Shown here in pieces: positions 17,920 through 26,934 of a stretch of 64,000 nt of DNA. A program made the translations under genes and the position numbers. Below the pieces are notes generated by a model, which was given only the letters and a program-made list of their open reading frames with translations, did no database searches and had not been told where the DNA came from. The stretch is from Clostridiaceae bacterium (lineage in GTDB: Bacteria; Bacillota; Clostridia; DSM-8532), in contig JAAYFY010000039.1 of assembly GCA_012728015.1 (NCBI GenBank), positions 21,268-85,267 of the forward strand, written 5' to 3'. Every line of letters begins with the position of its first letter. Within the stretch, counting starts at the first letter, position 1.

Positions 17920-17943
17920 TAAGCCGGAGAGGAACTATATAAT

Positions 17944-19200
17944 ATGAAAAACAGACTGATGAAACATCAATTGCTACGCACCCTTGTTGAACTTCGAGGC
18001 AATCCCCGTGCCTGCGTTTATACAGAGCCCATGTGGGGCCTGTCCATGAACCTGTGCCTGCCTTACGCCACGGTATATATGCTGACCTTCGGCATGAGCG
18101 ATACGCAGGTCGGGATAGTCTCATCGGTATATATGTTTTCCCAGATGATATTCGCGTTTTTGGCCGGTCCCATCGTAGATAAATTGGGGCGCAGAAAGAG
18201 CACTGCCATCTTTGACTTCCTGTCCTGGAGCCTTCCCTGCCTTATTTGGGCCTTCAGCCAGGGCTTCTGGTTTTTCGTGGTGGCTGCGCTTCTTAACGGG
18301 ATGATGAAGATACCCACCGTATCATGGGATTGTCTTCTCATAGAGGATGCCCCGAAGGACAAGATCACCCAGATCTATTCGCTGGTGATACTTGCCAGTA
18401 ATCTCTCAGCTCTTTTTGCGCCCATCTCCTCGGTCCTTGTGGCAAAACTGACACTGGCACCTGCAATACGTATCCTCTATATCAACGCCTTCATCGTTAT
18501 GACCGCTAAGCTGATAATCCTGTTTAAATTCTCAACAGAAACAGCCGTAGGCAGAATAAGGCGCGAGGCAACCCGCAATATGTCACTGGGCGAACTCCTG
18601 TCGGGATACAAAGGCGCGGCAAAGAAGATCAGGGCCTCGAAGGGTACCATATTTGCCATTGTCATCAGCATATTCGTTGAGATTGCCGCCATGCTTGGAA
18701 GCACCTTCTGGCAGATTATCGTGTCCAAGCGCATCGGTGTTCCCGATGAACTTTTGCCCATCTTTCCAATGGCAAAAAGCATCATCGCTATAGTGCTTTT
18801 CTTCACCATAATTACTCATATACGGCAGGCAAAGCTGAAATGGCCTCTGTATGGAGGGTTTTTAAGCGCCATCATCGGGTGCCTGCTGCTTATTTCGGTA
18901 AAGGGCACCACTTTTTGGGGGTATCTCATCCTGTCGGTTTCGCTCATCTTTGAAGCGCTTGGCGGCGCTGTTTTAGCTACGCTGAGAGAATCCCTGGTGG
19001 CGATACATGTAGAGCCAACAGAACGCTCCAATATCCTTGCCCTGCTGCAAACCACGGTCATGCTGGTGAGCGTGCCCTTCGGATACATAGGCGGAATGCT
19101 GAGCGATATCTCAAGGGTCCTGCCCTTTGTTCTCACTATAGGTATGCTGCTGTTGGGAATCCTTGCAACCGCTTTATTCTACCGCAAATCTACTGCCTAA
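17944..19200 (+). CDS. MFS transporter, probably for glucan oligosaccharides
   Basis: 418 residues with about 12 hydrophobic helices. The loop between helices 2 and 3 has GPIVDKLGRRKS, the MFS motif A pattern (GxxxDRxGRR). N-terminal residues 1-30 are polar and cytoplasmic. A second-half copy of the fold follows a long charged loop (RRIRREATRNMSLGELL type). The substrate cannot be read from sequence; its place after the GH5 and GH16 genes and the GH5 relic suggests oligosaccharide uptake. Preceded by GGAGAGG 11 bases before ATG 17944. Convergent with tyrA, with a GC-rich hairpin (19211-19231) between the two stops. Confidence 0.82.
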   Translation: MKNRLMKHQLLRTLVELRGNPRACVYTEPMWGLSMNLCLPYATVYMLTFGMSDTQVGIVSSVYMFSQMIFAFLAGPIVDKLGRRKSTAIFDFLSWSLPCLIWAFSQGFWFFVVAALLNGMMKIPTVSWDCLLIEDAPKDKITQIYSLVILASNLSALFAPISSVLVAKLTLAPAIRILYINAFIVMTAKLIILFKFSTETAVGRIRREATRNMSLGELLSGYKGAAKKIRASKGTIFAIVISIFVEIAAMLGSTFWQIIVSKRIGVPDELLPIFPMAKSIIAIVLFFTIITHIRQAKLKWPLYGGFLSAIIGCLLLISVKGTTFWGYLILSVSLIFEALGGAVLATLRESLVAIHVEPTERSNILALLQTTVMLVSVPFGYIGGMLSDISRVLPFVLTIGMLLLGILATALFYRKSTA

Positions 19201-19250
19201 TCCAGAAGAAGCCGCGGGGATCGCCCCTGCGGTTTAGTCGTCCCTGCGGT

Positions 19251-20351
19251 TTAGCGGGCTTTTACGCCGTAGCCCAAAGCGCTTAGGGTTTCCATTCCTG
19301 CCCTCATGGATTCCTCGTCCTCAAAGCGGATTTCCAGCGCCCCTTCCTCGTTTTCACGGCTATGGACGATCCCGATGTTCTTGATGTTGATGCCCTTCCG
19401 GGCGAGGGCTGTAGCAATGGTGGCGATGATGCCCGGCTTGTCTTCCACATCCACGGCAATATCATACTGCCTTTCGATTATGCTCTTTGGCATATCCGCT
19501 ATGGAGTTCCGGAAAGCCCTGGCTGTTTTGAAAAAGCGAATGAGTTCATCCCTGTTTCCATCCTTAAGTATCTCGCAGAAATCCGACAACTGGCCTTCCA
19601 TGGCCGAGAGGGTCTTAAGGATAATGTCCCTGTTGGACAGGCAGATACCAGCCCAGAGTTCCGGGGATGATGACGCGATCCTGGTTATATCCTTGAAGCC
19701 TCCGGCAGCTATGGTCTTCATATACCCGTTAGGACCGTCAAGTTTATTCACAAGATTGACAAGAAGGGACGCCACCACATGGGGAACATGGCTTATGGCG
19801 GCTGTTACGCGGTCATGCTCTAGGGGCGTCATCTCAAGCGGGATAGCCTTAAGGTCACGGATAACGCCAAGTAAGAGTTGTTTATTGTTATCGGCGGTGT
19901 TTTCATCGGGGGTGATCACATAGAAAGCGTTCTCGAAAAGGTTGGCCTTGGCAGCCGAATAGCCCGATTTTTCCGATCCGGCCAGGGGATGGCCTCCGAT
20001 GAACTGGCCTGATACTCCCATTTCGGCCATGATCCGGTATACATCCCCCTTGGTGCTGCCCACGTCGGTTATCACACAATCAGGCCTTATATGGGGCTTG
20101 ATCCTTTCCAGCAGATCCTTCATGGCGTATACCGGCACGCACAGGAAAATGATGTCGCAGAACTGAAACTCGGCCAAATCAGGGGACACCGAAATATCCA
20201 CAACCCCGTCGGAAAGGGCCTTGTCCAGTATTTCCGAATCCCTGTTCCATGCTGCGGTGCGGTACCTGCCGCCGGTTCTTTTAAGGGCATGAGCGATAGA
20301 GCCTCCGATTAGCCCTAAACCGACAATTCCGACTGTAAGAATATCCTTCAT
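19251..20351 (-). CDS. tyrA: Prephenate dehydrogenase with ACT domain
   Basis: 366 residues. A Rossmann NAD-binding motif opens it (VGIVGLGLIGGSIAHAL). The catalytic domain has the typical GGHPLAGSEKSGY (substrate His in GGHP) and ISHVPHVVASLLVN. The last 75 residues form an ACT domain (VDVEDKPGIIATIATALARKGINIKNIGI), which usually binds tyrosine for feedback control. It converts prephenate to 4-hydroxyphenylpyruvate in tyrosine synthesis. The ATG at 20351 is preceded by GGAAGGTG at eight bases; the frame is open up to 20450 without family similarity. Confidence 0.95.
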   Translation of the reverse strand: MKDILTVGIVGLGLIGGSIAHALKRTGGRYRTAAWNRDSEILDKALSDGVVDISVSPDLAEFQFCDIIFLCVPVYAMKDLLERIKPHIRPDCVITDVGSTKGDVYRIMAEMGVSGQFIGGHPLAGSEKSGYSAAKANLFENAFYVITPDENTADNNKQLLLGVIRDLKAIPLEMTPLEHDRVTAAISHVPHVVASLLVNLVNKLDGPNGYMKTIAAGGFKDITRIASSSPELWAGICLSNRDIILKTLSAMEGQLSDFCEILKDGNRDELIRFFKTARAFRNSIADMPKSIIERQYDIAVDVEDKPGIIATIATALARKGINIKNIGIVHSRENEEGALEIRFEDEESMRAGMETLSALGYGVKAR

Positions 20352-20504
20352 TGAGAACACACCTTCCATACTACTTAAAAACACCGTAAGGCGCTTTTTC
20401 ACCCTACACCTGCATCCCGATATGATAAGCAAAATCCCTGTTTCAGGCAAGGCGAAATAACTTCCCCACCGGGTTTTGCCGAAACTTCGGAACGCCGGGC
20501 CTTG

Positions 20505-21056
20505 TCACAGTTTCAAACCGCCGGTTTTCAGCAACCTGTCCGCAAAAAGGATGCCGGATACTGTTTTGGAATCCTTTATGGTACCATCATGAATCATTTT
20601 GATGACATCATCCAGTTTATACTTAAATGCTTGTATAACCTCGTCCTCATCAGGGCTTGCCTCGCCTTTGGAAAGGTTTGTCGCCACGAAGACATGCAGC
20701 ACCTCATCCGAATAAGCTGGCGCCGGATAGAGGGTCAGTATTTTGATAAACCTGTCTGCGTTGTATCCGGTTTCTTCCTTAAGCTCCCTTGCGGCACACC
20801 GGACAGGGTCCTCTCCTTCGTCCAGTTTCCCGGCAGGGAGTTCCAGCGAAACCTCTTCTATTGGCTTGCGGTATTGCTTAACGAGGATTACATGCCCGTC
20901 CTCGGTTATGGGAACGACCACTGAAGCCCCCGAATGCCTTATGACATCCCTATATGCTGTCTTCCCGTTGGGAAGCTCAATAGTAAGCCGCTCGATGTCG
21001 AAAATGAACCCTTTATGGATGGGTTCGGTCCTGGTAGTTTTTTCGTAGTAGTTCAT
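20505..21056 (-). CDS. NUDIX hydrolase, ADP-ribose pyrophosphatase type
   Basis: 183 residues. The Nudix box is intact (GKLDEGEDPVRCAARELKEETGY, with REL-EE). The N-terminal strands (EKTTRTEPIHKGFIFDIERLTIELPNGK) and the IEEVSLELPAGKLDEGE context are those of ADP-ribose diphosphatases of the NudF type, which recycle ADP-ribose to AMP and ribose 5-phosphate. Stands alone between proC and tyrA on the same strand. ATG 21056 is the only good start. Confidence 0.9.
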   Translation of the reverse strand: MNYYEKTTRTEPIHKGFIFDIERLTIELPNGKTAYRDVIRHSGASVVVPITEDGHVILVKQYRKPIEEVSLELPAGKLDEGEDPVRCAARELKEETGYNADRFIKILTLYPAPAYSDEVLHVFVATNLSKGEASPDEDEVIQAFKYKLDDVIKMIHDGTIKDSKTVSGILFADRLLKTGGLKL

Positions 21057-21100
21057 TCATATACCTCTGATCATTAATAATGTTCGGTAATTCCATTCTT

Positions 21101-21164
21101 GTCATTGCGAGCGGAACGCAGTGGAGCGCGAGATTGCCACGTCGCTTCGCTCCTCGCAATGACA
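21101..21164. repeat. MITE-like inverted repeat (GTCATTGCGAG ... CTCGCAATGAC)
   Basis: The 64-base element has terminal inverted repeats GTCATTGCGAGC and CTCGCAATGAC, with an interior rich in GCGNNGCGCGAGATTGCCACG type words. Such elements occur dispersed in many bacterial genomes. Just downstream, CAATGACA and TGTCATTG at 21184-21208 form a second hairpin of similar ends that overlaps the proC stop codon. Confidence 0.8.
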
Positions 21165-21202
21165 GGAGGGGCATAACTCCTCACAATGACATGCCTTGGG
21201 TG

Positions 21203-22009
21203 TCATTGCTTGCTGATCTCCCTTGCTTTCCTGGCGCATTCTTCCATGGCCCTGATGACGGCGCTTCTGAAGCCTGCTTTCTCCAATTCCGAGACGGCCT
21301 CAATGGTGGTTCCCGCAGGCGAGCATACCATATCCTTAAGCTCTCCCGGGTGTTTCCCTGTTTCCAGGACCATCTTCGCAGAACCCAAAACCGCCTGTGC
21401 CGCAAACCTGTATGCCTTGTCCCTGGGTATCCCCGACCGAACCGCGGCATCGGCCATGGCCTCAATGAACATGAAGACATATGCCGGGCTGCTGCCTGTC
21501 AGCGCGGTTACTTCGCTCATCAGGCCCTCTTCCAGTTCCTCAGCCTTTCCCGAGTACCCGAAAAGTTCCATAATGCTTTCCTTTTCCTGGGGTGACTGGG
21601 TCCCGTCAAAGCATACGAGGGCCACCCCTTCTCCAACAAGGGCAGGGGTATTGGGCATGGTCCGCACGACCCTCGTCTTATGTCCAAGTATGTCCTTATA
21701 CCATGATATGGGAAGCCCTACAACGATGGTCACCAGGATCTTGCTTCCCAGAACGTTCCCAATCTCCTCCAGGACAGCCTTTGCGTACCTGGGCTTGACG
21801 GCAAGGAATATGATGTCCGAAGAACAAACCAGCTCAATATTGCTCCCGCACGGCGTAAGTCCGGTTTCCCGGGCAAGCTGGTCCAAAGCATCACGATTGA
21901 TGTCATAAGCAAACAGTTTGTATTTCCCGTCGGCGTTTCCCTTTACTATTCCTCTTATCAGTGCGCCGCCCATGCTGCCGGTTCCAATAAACCCAACCTT
22001 TACAGACAT
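21203..22009 (-). CDS. proC: Pyrroline-5-carboxylate reductase
   Basis: 268 residues, typical length. GFIGTGSMGGALIRGI is the NADPH-binding motif; LAVKPRYAKAVLEEI and VVRTMPNTPALVGEGV are family signatures. The C-terminal dimerisation domain has ALTGSSPAYVFMFIEAMADA and VCSPAGTTIEAV. It performs the last step of proline synthesis. The last residues (EISKQ) are encoded inside a repeat-derived hairpin. Near the opposite end of the window proA is found, but proB is not. Confidence 0.95.
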   Translation of the reverse strand: MSVKVGFIGTGSMGGALIRGIVKGNADGKYKLFAYDINRDALDQLARETGLTPCGSNIELVCSSDIIFLAVKPRYAKAVLEEIGNVLGSKILVTIVVGLPISWYKDILGHKTRVVRTMPNTPALVGEGVALVCFDGTQSPQEKESIMELFGYSGKAEELEEGLMSEVTALTGSSPAYVFMFIEAMADAAVRSGIPRDKAYRFAAQAVLGSAKMVLETGKHPGELKDMVCSPAGTTIEAVSELEKAGFRSAVIRAMEECARKAREISKQ

Positions 22010-22050
22010 ATATATCTACCTCCCTGCGCTATCGGCGGGTAAAGCGGCAT

Positions 22051-23094
22051 TTACCAGCCATCCATCATGAATACCTGGTCGCTGTCGTCATCGCCGCCCA
22101 TATACTGTATGCCCAGATGCTCATAGGCAAGCCGGGTTGCTTTCCTGCCCCTGGGCGTTTTTTGCAGGAAACCAAGCTGGAGTAAAAATGGCTCGTAAAC
22201 ATCCTCGATGGTATCGGGCTCTTCGCCGGTTGACGCGGCAAGGGTATCAAGCCCTACCGGCCCTCCATCAAATTTTTGAATGATCGTGAGAAGAACGTTC
22301 CTGTCCACGCTGTCCAGTCCCAGTCCATCGATATCCAGCGCTTTTAAGGCATACTTTGTCACCTTCAGGTCGATGTGGCCATCGCCATGGATCTGGGCAA
22401 AGTCCCTTATACGCTTGAGCAGGCGGTTGGCAATGCGCGGAGTGCCCCTGGACCTCCTGGCAATCTCTGTCGCGGCATCAGGGTCGATTTCAATGCCCAA
22501 TATGGATGCCGATCGTTTTACTATCCGCTTAAGCTCATCATGGGTATACAATTCAAGCCTGTTGATGATGCCAAACCTTTCCCGCAAGGGGGAAGTGAGC
22601 AGCCCGGCACGGGTGGTTGCTCCCACCAGCGTGAACCTGGGAAGATCGATGCGTATGGACCGGGCGCTTGGCCCCTTTCCGATAATGATATCCAGCGCGT
22701 AATCTTCCATGGCTGGATAGAGTATTTCCTCAACCGTCCTGTTCAGGCGGTGTATCTCATCGATGAACAATACATCGGTATCGCCCAAGTTGGTCAATAT
22801 GGCGGCCAGATCTCCCGGCCTCTCAATAGCCGGACCAGAAGTAACCCTCAGATTGGCGCCAAGCTCGCTGGCAATTATGCCTGCCAGCGTGGTTTTCCCC
22901 AAACCCGGCGGTCCGTACAGAAGGACATGGTCCAGCGCTTCATCGCGCTGCTTCGCCGCCCTGATAAAGACCTGCAGGTTTTCCTTAACCTTTTCCTGGC
23001 CTATGTATTCGTCCATGATGCGAGGTCTTAAGCTTGCCTCGTCTAAATCATCCTTTTTAAACCCACGGCCTATCAGGCGTTCATCTTCATGCAA
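22051..23094 (-). CDS. ruvB: Holliday junction branch-migration ATPase RuvB
   Basis: 347 residues. AAA+ motifs are present: Walker [10 protein letters not shown], Walker [11 protein letters not shown], sensor GATTRAG, and the RuvB signature [12 protein letters not shown] near the N-terminus. C-terminal winged helix: [21 protein letters not shown]. It drives branch migration together with RuvA. A TTG at 23094 has GGAAGGTG six bases upstream; the GTG at 23103 lies inside that site, so TTG is preferred. ruvC is not adjacent. Confidence 0.95.
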   Translation of the reverse strand: MHEDERLIGRGFKKDDLDEASLRPRIMDEYIGQEKVKENLQVFIRAAKQRDEALDHVLLYGPPGLGKTTLAGIIASELGANLRVTSGPAIERPGDLAAILTNLGDTDVLFIDEIHRLNRTVEEILYPAMEDYALDIIIGKGPSARSIRIDLPRFTLVGATTRAGLLTSPLRERFGIINRLELYTHDELKRIVKRSASILGIEIDPDAATEIARRSRGTPRIANRLLKRIRDFAQIHGDGHIDLKVTKYALKALDIDGLGLDSVDRNVLLTIIQKFDGGPVGLDTLAASTGEEPDTIEDVYEPFLLQLGFLQKTPRGRKATRLAYEHLGIQYMGGDDDSDQVFMMDGW

Positions 23095-23127
23095 ATCTTT
23101 CACCTTCCTGGTCTTTTTGCCGGATTA

Positions 23128-23742
23128 TTATTGCTGCAGCATAGCCTTTAACGCGTCTCTTACAATGCTCTCCACCGTCTTGTCCTTGCTGTAGGCCGCA
23201 GCCACGGCCCTGTTGGCTTCGGAAGACGTATACCCGAGCATTATCAGGGCGCTTACAGCCTCGCTCAGCTTGGCCTCATCGCCGGATTCGGCGGGAATGC
23301 CCATTAATCCATCCGGTCCGGACATGTCCTTGTATTCCTTTTTCAGCTTATCCTTGAGTTCCAAAATGATTCTCTGCGCCGTCTTTTTGCCAATGCCCGG
23401 CGCCTTTACAAGCCGGTCCGCGTCATCGGTCAGAACCGCGAGGGCAAACTGCGTGGGTGGAATGCTGCCAACCAAAGACAGCGCTGCCTTTGGGCCTACC
23501 CCGCTCACTGTCAGAAGCTGCTCAAACATCTTGAGTTCCTCTTCGCAGAAAAAACCGTACAGGCATATGCGGTCGTCACGCACGTTCAGGAAGGTAAAGA
23601 CCTTTACCTCTTTTTCAAGCTCGCTTTGATGGTAAAGAGGAGTCGGCGCGGTATACACCAGGTAGCCCACTCCAGCTACCTCCAGGATGATGCAGTCGGC
23701 CATTTTCTTCTTAAGTATACCCTTTAGGTAGGCAAACATCAT
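23128..23742 (-). CDS. ruvA: Holliday junction DNA-binding protein RuvA
   Basis: 204 residues with the three RuvA domains: the N-terminal OB fold (GYLVYTAPTPLYHQ), the middle HhH domain (LLTVSGVGPKAALSLVG and LVKAPGIGKKTAQRIILELKDKL) and the C-terminal UBA-like domain (AVSALIMLGYTSSEANRAV) after an acidic linker. It binds four-way junctions. Translation starts at 23742, overlapping the stop of a 56-residue ORF by one base. Confidence 0.96.
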   Translation of the reverse strand: MMFAYLKGILKKKMADCIILEVAGVGYLVYTAPTPLYHQSELEKEVKVFTFLNVRDDRICLYGFFCEEELKMFEQLLTVSGVGPKAALSLVGSIPPTQFALAVLTDDADRLVKAPGIGKKTAQRIILELKDKLKKEYKDMSGPDGLMGIPAESGDEAKLSEAVSALIMLGYTSSEANRAVAAAYSKDKTVESIVRDALKAMLQQ

Positions 23743-23912
23743 CAGTCACCGTGTCCTGAAAAATTGTAATCTCTCATGCCGAGTTTTATCTGCAGCTCTT
23801 CAACGAGGGTTTTGTAGGCGGCTATTTCATCATTCAGTTCTCTTATAAGCTCATCCTTCATCCTGATAACCTCTATCAGTTCTTCCCTGTTCATTTCCTC
23901 CAGTTTTACCAT
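23742..23912 (-). CDS. Small coiled-coil ORF upstream of ruvA
   Basis: 56 residues starting MVKLEEMNREELIEVIRMKD and ending in YNFSGHGD. It is mostly one predicted amphipathic helix with heptad-like Leu/Ile spacing (EELIEVIRMKDELIRELNDEIAAYKTLVEELQ). The ATG at 23912 is preceded by GGGAGG at eight bases, a strong site, and the stop overlaps the ruvA start (TGATG), so it is very likely translated and coupled with ruvA. I do not recognise a family; similar short coiled-coil ORFs may be missed by annotators. Confidence 0.75.
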   Translation of the reverse strand: MVKLEEMNREELIEVIRMKDELIRELNDEIAAYKTLVEELQIKLGMRDYNFSGHGD

Positions 23913-23954
23913 GGCCTATACCTCCCAAAATGCGGCTGACTGCCCGTACTTGTT

Positions 23955-24749
23955 TTATACTTCCTTCTGGTAGAAAAAGGTGTCAAGGGGTCTAAGGTTA
24001 TATTTCTGGTAGTTTATGATCTGCTCTGTGCTGCCGATGAACAGTATGCCATTCGGTGCGAGGGCCCTGGAAAGTTCCGCGAACAGGTACTCCTTGGCTT
24101 CCTCGGTAAAATATATGAGAACGTTCCTGCACAGGATAATGTCCTGGTCTTTAGGGAATGGATCCCGCAGCAGGTTTATATGCCTGAATTCCACGCATCT
24201 TCTGACCTTTTCGGATATGACATACATTCCATTGTCCTGTTTTGTAAAGTGCTTTTCCAAAAACTCGGGAGGAAGTTCCCTTACGTTCCTTTCGGGATAA
24301 ACTCCCCTCCTTGCCTTTTCCATGGCATCATGATCAATGTCGGAAGCCATGATCCTGATCCTCTCGAGGGGCATGAACTTATTTAGGATCATGACCACCG
24401 TATAGGGTTCCTCACCTGTGGAACAGGCTGAGCTCCAGATCCTGACATCCTCTGTCCTTCTTTTCTGGGCAAATGCTATGGGCAGGACCTTCTTTTCAAA
24501 GAGCTGCCATTGCGAGGGATTGCGGTAGAATTCGGATACGTTGATGGTCAGGTAGCCGATGAACGTGTCCCTCAATTCCTTATTTACCCTGATCTCCTCA
24601 AGGAAGGACAGGAAACTGGAATAACCGTATTTCTCAGCAAATGACATGATGCGGCGCTTCATCTGCTTTTCCTTGTAATAGTTCAGATCAATATGGGAAA
24701 GCTTGTAAAACTGTGCCTTGAACTCTTCATAATCGTTAAATACAGCCAT
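23955..24749 (-). CDS. cheR: CheR-type chemoreceptor methyltransferase
   Basis: 264 residues. The N-terminal helical CheR domain is followed by the SAM-binding domain with WSSACSTGEEPYTVVMIL, ILCRNVLIYFTEEAKEYLF and LFIGSTEQI. The enzyme methylates glutamates of methyl-accepting chemotaxis proteins. No other che genes are in the window. ATG 24749 has GGGGG four bases upstream; the ATG at 24764 is an alternative. Confidence 0.93.
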   Translation of the reverse strand: MAVFNDYEEFKAQFYKLSHIDLNYYKEKQMKRRIMSFAEKYGYSSFLSFLEEIRVNKELRDTFIGYLTINVSEFYRNPSQWQLFEKKVLPIAFAQKRRTEDVRIWSSACSTGEEPYTVVMILNKFMPLERIRIMASDIDHDAMEKARRGVYPERNVRELPPEFLEKHFTKQDNGMYVISEKVRRCVEFRHINLLRDPFPKDQDIILCRNVLIYFTEEAKEYLFAELSRALAPNGILFIGSTEQIINYQKYNLRPLDTFFYQKEV

Positions 24750-24806
24750 TTGACCCCCACACATTCCTGAAAATCATTACAAAACAAAAAATCCTCTTAT
24801 ATAACA

Positions 24807-24867
24807 GCAAGACCGGTTGTTCCGGTCTTGCCTTATGACAGGCAAGACCGATAGATCATGTCTTGCC
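24807..24867. terminator. Tandem hairpins between ispH-S1 and cheR
   Basis: GCAAGACCGG and CCGGTCTTGC (24807-24831) form a ten-base-pair hairpin. A second, weaker stem uses the same word (GGCAAGAC ... TCTTGCC, 24841-24867), so alternative pairings are possible. Neither has a clear T run. Confidence 0.5.
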
Positions 24868-24888
24868 GTAATCCTTTGTGATCATTTT

Positions 24889-26907
24889 TTATTTATTTTC
24901 GTCTTTCTTCTCGTTTATGAGATCTCCAATGGTATTGGTCATCTCTTCTGTATGCCCGGTTGGAATATCCTCCTCATCGGATACAATCTCTTCCTCGCCT
25001 TCACGAACCGGATCGATGGGGCTGACCTCCTTGATGCTGAGGCTGATCTTCTTGATTTCCGGGTTCACTTCTATGACCTTCATGTCAACACTCTGTCCAA
25101 TTGAAAGGACCTCTTCAGGCCTGCTGATACGGACATTGGAAATCTGGGAGATATGGACAAGCCCTTCAATACCATCTTCAAGCTCCACAAAGACCCCGAA
25201 GGGCACCATTCGCCTGATGATACCTGTTACCACATCACCGACATGGTACTTCTCCCCGATACTGTACCAGGGATTGTCCTCCGCCTTCCTGTAACCGAGA
25301 GAGATCTTCTTCTTTTCCCTGTCTATTCCGATAACCCTGACAGTAACCGTATCTCCAACGTTCAAAACCTCGGAGGGATCGTCTATCTTCTTCCATGAAA
25401 GCTCGGATATGTGTATCAGGCCGTCAACACCGCCCAAGTCGACAAAGGCGCCAAATTTTGTGAGGCTCTTGACCGTACCGGTGTATTCCTTGTCCTCTTC
25501 CACTTCGCTCCAGAAAGCTTCTGCCTTCTTGTTCTTTTCCTCTTCGATAAGAAGCCGTGCCGAACCGACAATCCGGCGCCTGTTGGCCAATTCAGTAATC
25601 CTGATCCTTATCTTCTTGCCAACGAAGGGGGAAAGATTCCTGATAAACCTGTCGCTTACCTGGGATGCGGGAATGAAGATCCTCATGCCCTTGTGCTCTG
25701 CGACAAGTCCGCCCTTGACAACTTCCTTAGCCAGGACTTCAATGGGTTTTTCATTCTTGAACGCATCTTCAAGTTCTTCAAAGCCGCGGATGGAATCCAT
25801 CTTCTTCTTGGAAAGAGCCACGTTGCCTTCTCCATCATTCAGCTTGGTAATAATCGCCTCAATCTCTGTGCCTGGCTTTAAGTCTCTCTCCGGATCGAAA
25901 TCCGGGTCATCGATAAACTCTTCCATCGGGATTATTCCATCGGCCTTATATCCAAGATCAACGAATACATCATTGTTGTTGTATCCTATAATCTTTCCCT
26001 TCACAATATCATTGGTTCTGAGCTCTGTAAAACTCTCCTCCAAGGCCTTGCTGAAATCAATCTCGCCTTCCTGCCTGTTTGTAATGTCTTCCATGTGTAA
26101 AATAACCTCCTTGATTACCCAATCCGGTGTTGAAGCCCCAGCGGTAATCCCAACTGTCTTAATATTGTTAACCGAGGGGAGCTCATCCGCATTCTCTATA
26201 AGATAAGTCCGCGGGCAGTTCTGCCGGCAGATTTCGTATAGTTTCTGCGTATTTGAGCTGTTCCTTCCTCCAATAACAACCATTGCGTCAGCAGCCTTGG
26301 ATAGCTCAGCTGCTTCTGTTTGCCTCTCCACAGTCGCATTACATATTGTATCAAATTTTAATGCGAATGCAAATCTTTTCTTAAGGGTTTCAAAGATGGC
26401 GTCATATCTTGATTGCATGAAGGTAGTCTGGGCTACCGTACATATCCGTTCGTCGGAATATGCCAGGTTTTCGGCTTCCTTTTCATCGGATACAATCAAA
26501 GCTTTTCCATCACACCAGCCGTTTATTCCTTTCACTTCGGGGTGCTGCGGATCTCCGACAATGACGATTTTGAAACCTTCCTCCTGCTTTTTACTGACAA
26601 TCTCATGGATACGTTTAACATAGGGACATGTGGCATCAAGAATCCTGACTCCGCGCTCCTTGAGCTTCTCATATACGTCCTTGCCTACGCCGTGGGCCCT
26701 TATGATAACGCAATCCTTCTCCCTGAGTCCTTCTATATCGTGAATGGGCTGGATGCCTTTTTCATTGAGGGCTTCTACTACCTGTGAATTGTGGATGAGT
26801 TCACCCAGGGTAAATATCCTTCCTTCACACTGGACATTGAATGCGGCTTTGACCGCCCTGTCCACACCAAAGCAGAATCCCGAATGTTTGGCTACTATTA
26901 TCTCCAA
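24889..26907 (-). CDS. IspH-ribosomal protein S1 fusion
   Basis: 672 residues. The N-terminal 280 residues are 4-hydroxy-3-methylbut-2-enyl diphosphate reductase, last enzyme of the MEP isoprenoid pathway: iron-sulphur ligands Cys12 (HSGFCFGV), Cys94 (DATCPYV) and Cys189 (ICNATVERQ). After about residue 300 come four S1 RNA-binding repeats (VKGKIIGYNNNDVFVDLG, a variant VLAKEVVKGGLVAEHKG, YTGTVKSLTKFGAFVDLG, VTGIIRRMVPFGVFVELE). This fusion is known in Clostridia. TTG 26907 follows AGGGG at nine bases. Part of the cmk-plsC-ispH order common in Firmicutes. Confidence 0.95.
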   Translation of the reverse strand: MEIIVAKHSGFCFGVDRAVKAAFNVQCEGRIFTLGELIHNSQVVEALNEKGIQPIHDIEGLREKDCVIIRAHGVGKDVYEKLKERGVRILDATCPYVKRIHEIVSKKQEEGFKIVIVGDPQHPEVKGINGWCDGKALIVSDEKEAENLAYSDERICTVAQTTFMQSRYDAIFETLKKRFAFALKFDTICNATVERQTEAAELSKAADAMVVIGGRNSSNTQKLYEICRQNCPRTYLIENADELPSVNNIKTVGITAGASTPDWVIKEVILHMEDITNRQEGEIDFSKALEESFTELRTNDIVKGKIIGYNNNDVFVDLGYKADGIIPMEEFIDDPDFDPERDLKPGTEIEAIITKLNDGEGNVALSKKKMDSIRGFEELEDAFKNEKPIEVLAKEVVKGGLVAEHKGMRIFIPASQVSDRFIRNLSPFVGKKIRIRITELANRRRIVGSARLLIEEEKNKKAEAFWSEVEEDKEYTGTVKSLTKFGAFVDLGGVDGLIHISELSWKKIDDPSEVLNVGDTVTVRVIGIDREKKKISLGYRKAEDNPWYSIGEKYHVGDVVTGIIRRMVPFGVFVELEDGIEGLVHISQISNVRISRPEEVLSIGQSVDMKVIEVNPEIKKISLSIKEVSPIDPVREGEEEIVSDEEDIPTGHTEEMTNTIGDLINEKKDENK

Positions 26908-26934
26908 GTCCTATACCCCTGTAATCATATAAAA

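Noticed and set aside
21186..21908. Plus-strand frame of 240 codons across proC
   Set aside because: Mirrors the codon pattern of proC, which is clearly real; no family resemblance.
25409..26206. Plus-strand frame of 265 codons inside the ispH-S1 gene
   Set aside because: Antisense shadow with Ser/Leu-rich composition and no ribosome site.
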